Assembly (NCBI RefSeq): GCF_000717645.1
Contig: NZ_JNZZ01000009.1
Coordinates: 124,001-188,000, forward strand
DNA length: 64,000 nt
From: Streptomyces californicus
GTDB lineage: Bacteria > Actinomycetota > Actinomycetes > Streptomycetales > Streptomycetaceae
Direction of reading: 5' to 3'
The notes under the pieces are model-generated. The model saw only the letters and a list, made by a program, of their open reading frames with translations. It was not told where the DNA came from and ran no database searches. Every line of letters starts with the position of its first letter. Within the stretch, counting starts at the first letter, position 1. The position numbers and the translations under genes are program-made. This document shows positions 54,153 through 61,998 of the stretch, piece after piece.

Positions 54153-56126
54153 TCAGGCCGCCAGCAGTTCCGCCTCCATCGTGGCGCGCAGCCGCAGGGT
54201 GGAGACCAGCCGCTGGAACGCCTCCGACCAGTAGCCGCCCGCCCCCGGTGAGGCCCCCTCCTGTTCGTCCTGTGCTGCCGTCAGGACCTCCAGCCGGTCG
54301 GCCTCGGCCGGGTCCAGGCAGCGTTCCGCGAGACCCATCACCCCGCTGAAGCTCCACGGGTAGCTGCCGCCGTCCCGCGCGATGTCGAGCGCGTCGACCA
54401 CGGCCCGCCCGAGCGGCCCGGCCCACGGGACCGTGCAGACCCCGAGCAGCTGGAACGCCTCCGAGAGGCCGTGCGCGGCGATGAACCCGGCGACCCAGGA
54501 CGCGCGTTCGCCCTCCTCCAGGACGGAGAGGAGCTTCGAGCGCTCGGCGATCGAGGCCGTCCCGGGGCCGCTCGCCGGAGGGGCCGACGGGCGCCCGAGC
54601 AGAGCCCGCGACCAATGCGGGTTCCGCTGCCGCACCGCCGCCCGGCACCACGCCGCGTGCAGCTCACCGGCCCATTCGTCGGCCACGGGCAGGGCCACGA
54701 CCTCCTCGGCGGCCCGCCCGCCGAACCGCTCCTCCCACACGTCGAGCGGCGTCGCCTCCACCAACTGGCCCAGCCACCAGGACCGTTCACCGCGACCGGC
54801 GGGCGGGACCGCGGCGACCCCGTCGCGCTGCATGCCCGCGTCGCATTCGTGCGGGGCCTCCACGGCGATGCCCGGGGAGACGCCCGTACGGTCCAGGTGA
54901 ACGCAGGAAAGGGCGCGGGCGGCCATCCGTCCGGCGAGCGCCGACGCGGGCAGGGCGGAGAGCAGTTCGGCGGCGGTGGCGCGCACGTTGCGGCTGCGGT
55001 CGGACAGGGCCTGCTCCAGGAAGGGCTCGTCGGCGTTCCCGAGGCCCGACCGCAGGGAGTCCAGGAACATCAGCCGGTCCTCGGCCCGTTCGGCCGCCCA
55101 GGTGGTGGCGAGCAGGGCCGTCCCGGCGGGCGGGTCCTGTGCCCGTACGGCGTCGAGCAGCGCGATCCGCTCGGCGAACAGCCCCTCCTCCCACAGCCGC
55201 GCCACCGCGTCCGGGTCCGTGACGTCGGGGCGGAGGGTGCCGCCCGCCGAACCGCGCAGCGCGAACCTCCAGTCGGGGTTGAGGCCGGCCAGCCACAGCC
55301 CGCGCGGTCCGGCGAACGCGAGCGCCTGCGGCCGCAGGTCCGTCCGGGCGCGGGCGGCGTCCAGCAGGGGCGGCAGCAGCGAGGCCGGGGCCCGGTAGCC
55401 CATCCGGTTGGCGGTGGCCAGCCACTGCGGGATCAGCTCCGTGAGGTCGGGTGCGGCACCGCGCCGGCCGCCGGCCGAGGGCGCGGCCCGGTCGGCGAGC
55501 AGGTGGGCGAGCCGGAGCCGGGCGGCTTCGGGGAGCGCGGGGCGCGGGTCCGGCGCGGCCGGCGCGGGCCGGGCCTGCGGCACGGCGGGCCGTAGCCCTG
55601 CGCGCTGCCGCACGGTGTGCAGCGCGGCGGCGTCCAGCAGGGCCGCCGGGACGTCGGCCGGCGCGGGTCCGCCGCGCGGGGCGGGAGGGCGGCGGTCGGT
55701 GCCGAGGAGCGCCGAGGTGACCAGCTCCTCCCAGGACAGCCCGGCGACAGCGTCGAAGCCGGAGGCGGAGGGGGAGGCGGAGGCGGAGCCAGGGCCGGAG
55801 GCGGATCCGGAGACGGAGGGGGAGCCCGGGGCGGAGGCGGATCCGGGACCGGGGCCGCGGTCGGGCGCGGGGCCCGGGCCGGAATGCGCGGATCCGGAGC
55901 CGGATCCGGATCCGGATCCGGATCCGGAGCCGGTGGCGATGCTGGTGCCGGTGGCGGTGACATTCGTGAAGGGGGCGGCCGTCGTGGGAGCGGTCGTCAT
56001 AAGGGCGGTGCGTGCGGGAACGGCCGTCGCGCGGCCGGCCGTTGGGGGGCCCGCCATTGCTGAGCCGGTCGTCGTGGGGCCGGACGTGGTGGGTGTGGTC
56101 GTTGCGAGGGCGGTCGTGCGAGGCAT
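54153..56126 (-). CDS. DUF5691-like helical protein, partner of the SWIM protein
   Basis: This 657-residue cytoplasmic protein has a Thr/Ala/Pro-rich N-terminus (1-70) and a (GSGS)n and Ser/Ala-rich linker to about residue 125, encoded by repeats of GGATCC around 55890-55930. A long alpha-helical region follows (WEELVTSALLGTDRRPP ... LLSALPASALAGRMAARAL ... EEVVALPVADEWAGELHAAW), reminiscent of HEAT/ARM-type repeats. DUF5691 is my recollection of the family name. ATG 56126 follows GGAGGGG, 37 bp after the SWIM gene stop; the two share an operon. The family function is unknown. Confidence 0.78.
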   Translation of the reverse strand: MPRTTALATTTPTTSGPTTTGSAMAGPPTAGRATAVPARTALMTTAPTTAAPFTNVTATGTSIATGSGSGSGSGSGSGSAHSGPGPAPDRGPGPGSASAPGSPSVSGSASGPGSASASPSASGFDAVAGLSWEELVTSALLGTDRRPPAPRGGPAPADVPAALLDAAALHTVRQRAGLRPAVPQARPAPAAPDPRPALPEAARLRLAHLLADRAAPSAGGRRGAAPDLTELIPQWLATANRMGYRAPASLLPPLLDAARARTDLRPQALAFAGPRGLWLAGLNPDWRFALRGSAGGTLRPDVTDPDAVARLWEEGLFAERIALLDAVRAQDPPAGTALLATTWAAERAEDRLMFLDSLRSGLGNADEPFLEQALSDRSRNVRATAAELLSALPASALAGRMAARALSCVHLDRTGVSPGIAVEAPHECDAGMQRDGVAAVPPAGRGERSWWLGQLVEATPLDVWEERFGGRAAEEVVALPVADEWAGELHAAWCRAAVRQRNPHWSRALLGRPSAPPASGPGTASIAERSKLLSVLEEGERASWVAGFIAAHGLSEAFQLLGVCTVPWAGPLGRAVVDALDIARDGGSYPWSFSGVMGLAERCLDPAEADRLEVLTAAQDEQEGASPGAGGYWSEAFQRLVSTLRLRATMEAELLAA

Positions 56127-56163
56127 CTTTCCCCTCCCGTGGCAGGGACGCGCGGATGTCGGA

Positions 56164-57564
56164 TCAGACCAGGGGGACGACGGACCGGGCGGCGGCGGGC
56201 GCGGCCTCCCCTTCCTCCGGATCGCCCGGGTCCCAGGCGGCGTACGGATCGAAGCCGCGGTGGCCGATCTCCCCGAACACCGTGACCGGCCCCCCGCCGG
56301 ACAGCGCGACGAGCTTCCACAGCCCCGGCCGGGAGAGCGCGGCCGGGGCGATCGGCACCGCGGAGGCGGACCGGGCGTCGGCCAACTGCCAGCCGTCCCC
56401 GGCCGGCACGGGTACGACGTCGCGCAGGACGACCGGCCAGGCGTCCAGCCACGGATCGTCCCGCAGGGCGTTCCCGTAGACCGCGGGCGCCTCCGCCGCG
56501 GCGATCCCCGGCGGGGGGCCGGCCGGGGGCACCGCTCCGAACTGCTCGCCCAACTCCGCGCGGAGCTGTCCGCCGCCCGGATACGGCGTCAGCTCGGCGT
56601 CGATCGCCGTGCCCACCGGCAGCGCCTGCGCCGGGGGCCGGCCCGGCGCGCCGAACGAGAGCAGCAGCGCGGTGCGGTGCGAATCCCGCCCGTACAGCCA
56701 GATCCGCCGCGCGACGATCCTCCCGTCCGGGGTGTCGTACTGCGCGAGCACCGACCAGTGGTCCCGGACCGGCGGACCCTCGGCGGACGCGGGCAGCCCC
56801 ACTCTGGTCCGTACGGTCGCGGCCAGCGGCTCCGGCAGCCGCTCCCGGCCGAGCCACGCCGTGTCCAGCAGGTGGAGCAGACCGCACTCCTCCAGCAGCC
56901 GCACCGGCCCGCCGGGCCCGGACCCGGTGATCGCCCCCAACTCCCGCACCCGGGCGGCGAGACCGGGGGCCTGGGCGTCGACCATGCGGGCGGCGGTCTC
57001 CTCCCATAGGCCGTAGCCCGCGCGTTCGGTCGTGGCGAGCCCGCCGCGCAGCAGATCGGACAGCCGCTGCTCCAGCTCCCGGACCCCGCCCGTCACCCGC
57101 TCGGCGCGGCGCTCCGCCCGCTTCCTGGCGGCGTCCGTGCTCGTCGGCTCCCGCGCGGCCCCGCTCCCCGGTGAGCCGTCCGCGCGTCGGCGCCGGCCCT
57201 CGATCCACGCCGCCGCCCAGTCGGCCGGATCCGACCGCCGGAACGCGGCCTCGTCCGCCGCCCGCAGCAGCAACAGGCCCAGGGCGTGCTTGCAGGGGAA
57301 CTTCCGGCTGGGGCAGGAGCAGTGGTACGCCGGGCCCGTGAGATCGACCACCGTCCGGTACGGCGCGCTTCCGCTCCCCTCGCACCGGCCCCACACCGCT
57401 CCCGCGCCGTCCCCGCCCGTGCCGGACCACGGCCCGGCCGTGCCGAGTCTGCCGCCCGCCGTCCGTGATGCCGCGTCAGGAGCCAGTGCCAGCACCTGCT
57501 CCACCGACCAGCGCGCCACCGGCGCGGCGGCGGGCGACGTCTCTCCCCCGTGAGATAGCTGCAT
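56164..57564 (-). CDS. SWIM zinc-finger domain protein (YehQ-like)
   Basis: This 466-residue protein has a SWIM motif near residues 80-100: YHCSCPSRKFPCKHALGLLLL, with three Cys and one His as zinc ligands. The long C-terminal region is mostly alpha/beta (LRGGLATTERAGYGLWEETAARMVDAQAPGLA; YDTPDGRIVARRIWLYGRDSHRTALLLSFG) and has no other known domain. SWIM fingers bind DNA or proteins. It is upstream of, and co-directional with, the DUF5691-like gene and divergent from the lipoprotein and the MoxR operon. The same association occurs in E. coli yehLMPQ (SWIM is YehQ). Confidence 0.88.
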   Translation of the reverse strand: MQLSHGGETSPAAAPVARWSVEQVLALAPDAASRTAGGRLGTAGPWSGTGGDGAGAVWGRCEGSGSAPYRTVVDLTGPAYHCSCPSRKFPCKHALGLLLLRAADEAAFRRSDPADWAAAWIEGRRRRADGSPGSGAAREPTSTDAARKRAERRAERVTGGVRELEQRLSDLLRGGLATTERAGYGLWEETAARMVDAQAPGLAARVRELGAITGSGPGGPVRLLEECGLLHLLDTAWLGRERLPEPLAATVRTRVGLPASAEGPPVRDHWSVLAQYDTPDGRIVARRIWLYGRDSHRTALLLSFGAPGRPPAQALPVGTAIDAELTPYPGGGQLRAELGEQFGAVPPAGPPPGIAAAEAPAVYGNALRDDPWLDAWPVVLRDVVPVPAGDGWQLADARSASAVPIAPAALSRPGLWKLVALSGGGPVTVFGEIGHRGFDPYAAWDPGDPEEGEAAPAAARSVVPLV

Positions 57565-57716
57565 GTCTCCGACGGTAGGGGTCGGCACTGACAATCGCTC
57601 CGACCTGCGAAAGCGCCCGTTCGGTATCAATTTGACTTTGCCTGCTCTTTGCGTTTCTCTGCGGTCTCCGCGTACGGAACGGATCCGTGCCCGGACCGAT
57701 CCAGGGGGGATCCCAG
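57565..57716. promoter_or_regulatory. divergent promoter region of the SWIM and lipoprotein genes
   Basis: An AT-rich patch (57627-57660) contains TTGACT (57632-57637), a good -35 for the plus-strand lipoprotein gene, although the -10 is weak. The minus-strand promoter is not clear. Confidence 0.4.
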
Positions 57717-58142
57717 ATGAACCGCACCACCCGTGTCACCCGCGCCCTCGCGGTCTCCGTCCTCGTGCTCGGACTCGGCGCCTGCTCGGCCGAGTCGGTG
57801 GACCAGGCGGTCAACAAGGCGGTCGACGAGGCCGTGGACGAGACCTACGAGGTCACGTACGAGGTCACCGGCACGAGCGTCGACGAGATCACGTACCACG
57901 GAGGCGGCGGCAAGGCCATGGAGCCCGAGCTGGAGACCGTCGACGCGCCCACTCTGCCGTGGAAGAAGACCGTGAAGCTGCGCGGCATCATGCCGCCCGC
58001 CGTCATGCCGCTGGCCTTGGACGCGGGCGGCTCCGACGTCACCTGCACCATCACCTACAAGGGCAAGGTGATCAAGGAGGCGAAGGGTGAGGGCATGCTC
58101 TCGGCGGGCGGCTGCGTCGCCGTGTCGCCGATCGCGGGCTGA
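57717..58142 (+). CDS. small MmpS-like lipoprotein
   Basis: This 141-residue protein has a lipoprotein signal peptide (ALAVSVLVLGLGACSAE; lipobox LGAC with Cys at 23). A Val/Glu/Asp-rich helix follows, then a compact beta domain (TYEVTYEVTGTSVDEITYHGG ... SDVTCTITYKGKVIKEAKGEG). The beta domain resembles MmpS-type accessory proteins, although no MmpL transporter gene is nearby. ATG 57717 follows AGGGGGGA. It lies inside the divergent SWIM/MoxR gene set but is closed off by its own terminator. Confidence 0.8.
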   Translation: MNRTTRVTRALAVSVLVLGLGACSAESVDQAVNKAVDEAVDETYEVTYEVTGTSVDEITYHGGGGKAMEPELETVDAPTLPWKKTVKLRGIMPPAVMPLALDAGGSDVTCTITYKGKVIKEAKGEGMLSAGGCVAVSPIAG

Positions 58143-58174
58143 CGCCCCCGGGCGGTAACGCCTCCCGCGCGGAC

Positions 58175-58201
58175 GGGCTCTGACCTGCGGTCAGGGCCCG
58201 T
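58175..58201 (+). terminator. terminator after the lipoprotein gene
   Basis: A 12-bp stem (58175-58186 with 58190-58201, one G-U pair) with a 3-nt loop. It separates the lipoprotein unit from the MoxR operon that starts at 58262. TTGTCA at 58202-58207 could serve as the -35 for that operon. Confidence 0.75.
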
Positions 58202-58261
58202 TGTCAGTGCCATGGTGCACGGTGGGAACCACATCGGGTCGACCGATCTGGAGGGGGAACC

Positions 58262-59467
58262 ATGACCGTGCCCGCAACCACTCCGACCACCCCGGCCACC
58301 CCGGGCGCCGCGACCGCTCCGGCCGCCGCGAACACCCCGCCCGCGCCGGGTGCCGCGACCGGGGCGGCCCGTGCGCCGGGGGCGGGGGCGGAGGCGCTGC
58401 GCCCGCACGCCGAGGACGCGTTCGCGGACGAGCTCGCGGCGCTCGCGGCCGCCGACGACCGCCCCCGCCCCGCCCGTTGGCGGCTCTCGCCGTGGGCCGT
58501 CGCCACCTATCTGCAGGGCGGGGTGCTGCCGGACGGGACGGTGATCACGCCCAAGTACGTGGGCCCGCGCCGTCTGGTCGAGGTGGCCGTGACCACGCTC
58601 GCCACCGACCGGGCGCTGCTCCTGCTCGGCGTCCCGGGCACGGCCAAGACCTGGGTGTCCGAACACCTCGCGGCCGCCGTGAGCGGTGACTCGACCCTGC
58701 TCGTGCAGGGCACCGCCGGGACGCCCGAGGAGGCCGTCCGCTACGGGTGGAACTACGCCCAGCTCCTCGCCCACGGCCCCAGCCGCGACGCCCTGGTGCC
58801 CAGTCCGCTGATGCGGGCCATGTCCGAGGGCATGACGGCCCGGGTCGAGGAGCTGACCCGCATCCCCGCCGACGTGCAGGACGCGCTCATCACGATCCTG
58901 TCCGAGAAGACCCTCCCGGTTCCCGAGCTGGGCCAGGAGGTGCAGGCCGTCCGGGGGTTCAACCTCATCGCCACGGCCAACGACCGGGACCGGGGCGTCA
59001 ACGAGCTGTCCAGCGCACTGCGCCGCCGGTTCAACACCGTCGTGCTGCCGCTGCCCGCCACCGCGCAGGACGAGGTCGACATCGTGTCCCGGCGCGTCGA
59101 CCAGATAGGCCGGTCGCTCGACCTCCCGGTCGCCCAGGAGGGGCCGGCCGAGATCCGCCGCGTGGTGACGGTCTTCCGCGAACTGCGCGAGGGGATGACC
59201 ACCGACGGGCGCACCAAGCTCAAGTCCCCCTCGGGCACGCTCTCCACCGCCGAGGCGATCTCGGTCGTCACCAACGGCCTGGCGCTCGCCGCCCACTTCG
59301 GCGACGGCGTGCTGCGCCCCGACGACGTCGCGGCCGGCATCCTCGGCGCGGTCGTCCGGGACCCCGGGACCGACCGGGTGGCCTGGCAGGAGTACCTGGA
59401 GACCGTGGTCCGCGAGCGGGACGGCTGGAAGGACTTCTACCGCGCCTGCCGCGAGGTGTCCGCATGA
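58262..59467 (+). CDS. MoxR-family AAA ATPase (YehL-like)
   Basis: This 401-residue AAA+ ATPase has an Ala/Pro/Thr-rich N-terminus (residues 1-60). Walker A is LLGVPGTAKTWVSEHLA (near 120). The Walker B region reads TARVEELTRIPADVQDALITILSEK, with Glu-Glu where Asp-Glu is usual. Sensor 1 is FNLIATANDRDRG and the Arg finger region SSALRRRFNTVVLPLP. MoxR ATPases act as chaperones for VWA-domain partners, and this gene is translationally coupled to the DUF5682 gene (ATGA overlap at 59464) with the VWA gene next. E. coli YehL is the apparent counterpart. ATG 58262 has GGAGGGGG upstream. Confidence 0.93.
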   Translation: MTVPATTPTTPATPGAATAPAAANTPPAPGAATGAARAPGAGAEALRPHAEDAFADELAALAAADDRPRPARWRLSPWAVATYLQGGVLPDGTVITPKYVGPRRLVEVAVTTLATDRALLLLGVPGTAKTWVSEHLAAAVSGDSTLLVQGTAGTPEEAVRYGWNYAQLLAHGPSRDALVPSPLMRAMSEGMTARVEELTRIPADVQDALITILSEKTLPVPELGQEVQAVRGFNLIATANDRDRGVNELSSALRRRFNTVVLPLPATAQDEVDIVSRRVDQIGRSLDLPVAQEGPAEIRRVVTVFRELREGMTTDGRTKLKSPSGTLSTAEAISVVTNGLALAAHFGDGVLRPDDVAAGILGAVVRDPGTDRVAWQEYLETVVRERDGWKDFYRACREVSA

Positions 59468-61998
59468 CGTCCCCCGCGCCCGCGCGGCCCGCCGCCTCCG
59501 CACGGCCCACGGTGCCCGCCGCGTCCGCACGGCCCGCCGCCTCCGCGCCGCCCGCCGGGCCGTGGCTGCTGGGGGTGCGGCACCACGGGCCCGGATCGGC
59601 GCGGGCGGTGCTCGCCGCGCTCGCGGCCGCCCGCCCGGCCGCCGTCCTCATCGAGGGACCGCCCGAGGGCGACGCGTTGCTGCCGCTGGCCGCCGATCCG
59701 GCGATGCGCCCGCCGGTCGCCCTCCTCGCGCACGCCGTGGACGACCCGGGCCGGGCCTCCTTCTGGCCGATGGCCGCGTTCTCGCCGGAGTGGGTGGCCC
59801 TCCGCTGGGCCCTCGACCACGGCGTCCCGGTCCGCTTCATCGACCTGCCCGCCGCGCACTCGCTCGCGATCGAGGCCCCCGCGCCCGGGGCGGGGGAGGC
59901 CCCCCGCGCCGAGGAGGGGGAGCCGTCGGGGGAGCGGGCAGAGGACGAGGTCACACCCGCCGTGGACCCGATCCGGGTGCTTGCCGAGACCGCCGGGTAC
60001 GACGACCCCGAGCGCTGGTGGGAGGACGTCGTCGAACACCGCTCCCCGGGCGGCGGGACCGGGACGGGCGGCACGACCGGGACGGACAGCGGCACCGGGA
60101 CAGGCGACGGGTCCGGTGCGACCGGGGCAGCCGGCGGGGACGGTGGGACCGGCGCGGGCGACGAGTACGACCCGGGGGCCGCGCTCGCCCCGTTCGCCGC
60201 GCTGGCGGAGGCCATGGGCGCGCTCCGCGAGGCGTACGGCGACGGCGACCGGCCCCGGGACGCGGTGCGCGAGGCGTACATGCGGATTCAGCTGCGCACG
60301 GTGCGCAAGGAGTTCGGGGACGCCGTCGCCGTGGTCTGCGGGGCCTGGCACGTGCCCGCCCTCGCCGCGCGGACCACCCTCGCCGCCGACCGCGCCCTGC
60401 TCAAGGGGCTCCCGAAGGTCAAGGCGGAGCTGACCTGGGTGCCGTGGACCCACCGCCGCCTCGCCCGGCACAGCGGTTACGGCGCCGGGATCGACGCCCC
60501 CGGCTGGTACGGGCACCTCTTCGACGTCCCCGACCGGCCGATCGAGCGCTGGATGACCAAGGTCGCCGGGCTGCTCCGCGCCGAGGACCGGTCCGTCTCC
60601 ACCGCCCATGTCATCGAGGCGGTCCGGCTCGCGGAGACCCTCGCCGCCCTCCGGGGCCGCCCGCTGGCCGGTCTGGGCGAGACGACCGACGCCGTACGGG
60701 CCGTCATGTGCGAGGGGTCCGACGTCCCGCTCGCCCTCGTCCAGGACCGGCTGATCGTCGGCGAGAGCCTCGGCGAGGTGCCGGACTCCGCCCCGGCCGT
60801 CCCGCTGCAACGGGACCTGACCCGCACCCAGCGGACCCTGAGACTCAAGCCCGAGGCGGCGGAACGCGGGCTCGGCCTCGACCTGCGCAAGGACACCGAC
60901 GCCGCCCGCAGCCGCCTCCTGCACCGGCTGCGCCTCCTCGACGTGCGCTGGGGGGAGCCGGTCGAGGGGCGCAGCGGCACCGGCACCTTCCGGGAGAGCT
61001 GGCGGCTGAGCTGGCAGCCGGAGCTGTCCGTCCGGGTCGCGGAGGCGGGCATGTGGGGCACCACGGTCCTCACCGCCGCCACGGCGAAGGCCGAGTCCCT
61101 GGCCCGGGAGGCGGCGGCGCTCGCCGGCATCACCGCCCTCGCCGAGCGCTGTCTCCTGGCCGGCCTGCCCGACGCCCTGCCCGCGGTGATGAGGGCCCTC
61201 GCCGACCGGGCCGCGGTCGACGCGGACGTCGGCCACCTCGCGGACGCGCTGCCCGCCCTGGCCCGCGCCCTGCGGTACGGGGACGTGCGCTCCACGGACA
61301 CGGCTGCGCTCGCCGAGGTCGCCGCCGGACTCGCCGAGCGGATCTGCGTCGGCCTCCCGCCCGCCTGCACCGGCCTCGACGCGGACGGGGCCGAGGCGCT
61401 GCGCCGCCAGGTGGAGGCCGTGCACGGCGCGATCGGGCTGCTGGACTCCGGCCCGGCCCGCGCCGAAGGGCTCCGGGACCGCTGGGACGCCGTGCTGCAC
61501 AAGCTGGCGGCCCGGGACACGGTCGCCGGGGTCATCCGGGGCCGGGCCGCCCGGCTGCTCCTGGACGAGGGGCGGCTGGCGGAGGACGAGGCGGCCCGGC
61601 TGATGGGCCTGGCCCTCTCGCCCGGCACCCCGCCCGCCGACGCCGCCGCCTGGATCGAGGGGTTCGCCGGCGGCGCGTCGGGCGGCGGCATGCTGCTGGT
61701 CCACGACGAACGGCTGCTCACCCTCGTCGACGCCTGGCTGGCCGGTATCCCCGCCGACCGGTTCACGGACGTGCTGCCGCTGCTGCGCCGCACGTTCTCC
61801 GCGTACGAGCCTGCCGTACGGCGCACCCTGGGCGAGCTGGTCCGGCGCGGGCCCGCCGCCGGGGCCGCGCGTGGCGACGCCGGCCGCTCGGTCGGCGGCT
61901 TCGGGCCCGGCCTCGACCGGGGCAGGGCGGACGCGGTGGAGCCGGTGCTGCGCCTGCTGCTCGGCCGCCCGCCCGAGCCCGCGGGGGCGGCCGGATGA
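59464..61998 (+). CDS. DUF5682 family protein (YehM-like)
   Basis: This 844-residue cytoplasmic protein has an N-terminal domain with GVRHHGPGSARAVLAAL (near residue 35), VLIEGPPEGDALL, PVRFIDLPAAHSLAIE and, after a Gly/Thr-rich linker (about 195-240), REAYMRIQLRTV and VVCGAWHVPAL. This set of G-x-x-H, E and second G-x-x-H motifs resembles the TraB/EreA/ChaN-like hydrolase superfamily. The C-terminal 450 residues are alpha-helical, with RTQRTLRLKPEAAERGLGLDLR and repeated helical units. The start overlaps the MoxR stop and the stop overlaps the VWA start, indicating a complex. No function is established for DUF5682. Confidence 0.9.
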   Translation: MTSPAPARPAASARPTVPAASARPAASAPPAGPWLLGVRHHGPGSARAVLAALAAARPAAVLIEGPPEGDALLPLAADPAMRPPVALLAHAVDDPGRASFWPMAAFSPEWVALRWALDHGVPVRFIDLPAAHSLAIEAPAPGAGEAPRAEEGEPSGERAEDEVTPAVDPIRVLAETAGYDDPERWWEDVVEHRSPGGGTGTGGTTGTDSGTGTGDGSGATGAAGGDGGTGAGDEYDPGAALAPFAALAEAMGALREAYGDGDRPRDAVREAYMRIQLRTVRKEFGDAVAVVCGAWHVPALAARTTLAADRALLKGLPKVKAELTWVPWTHRRLARHSGYGAGIDAPGWYGHLFDVPDRPIERWMTKVAGLLRAEDRSVSTAHVIEAVRLAETLAALRGRPLAGLGETTDAVRAVMCEGSDVPLALVQDRLIVGESLGEVPDSAPAVPLQRDLTRTQRTLRLKPEAAERGLGLDLRKDTDAARSRLLHRLRLLDVRWGEPVEGRSGTGTFRESWRLSWQPELSVRVAEAGMWGTTVLTAATAKAESLAREAAALAGITALAERCLLAGLPDALPAVMRALADRAAVDADVGHLADALPALARALRYGDVRSTDTAALAEVAAGLAERICVGLPPACTGLDADGAEALRRQVEAVHGAIGLLDSGPARAEGLRDRWDAVLHKLAARDTVAGVIRGRAARLLLDEGRLAEDEAARLMGLALSPGTPPADAAAWIEGFAGGASGGGMLLVHDERLLTLVDAWLAGIPADRFTDVLPLLRRTFSAYEPAVRRTLGELVRRGPAAGAARGDAGRSVGGFGPGLDRGRADAVEPVLRLLLGRPPEPAGAAG

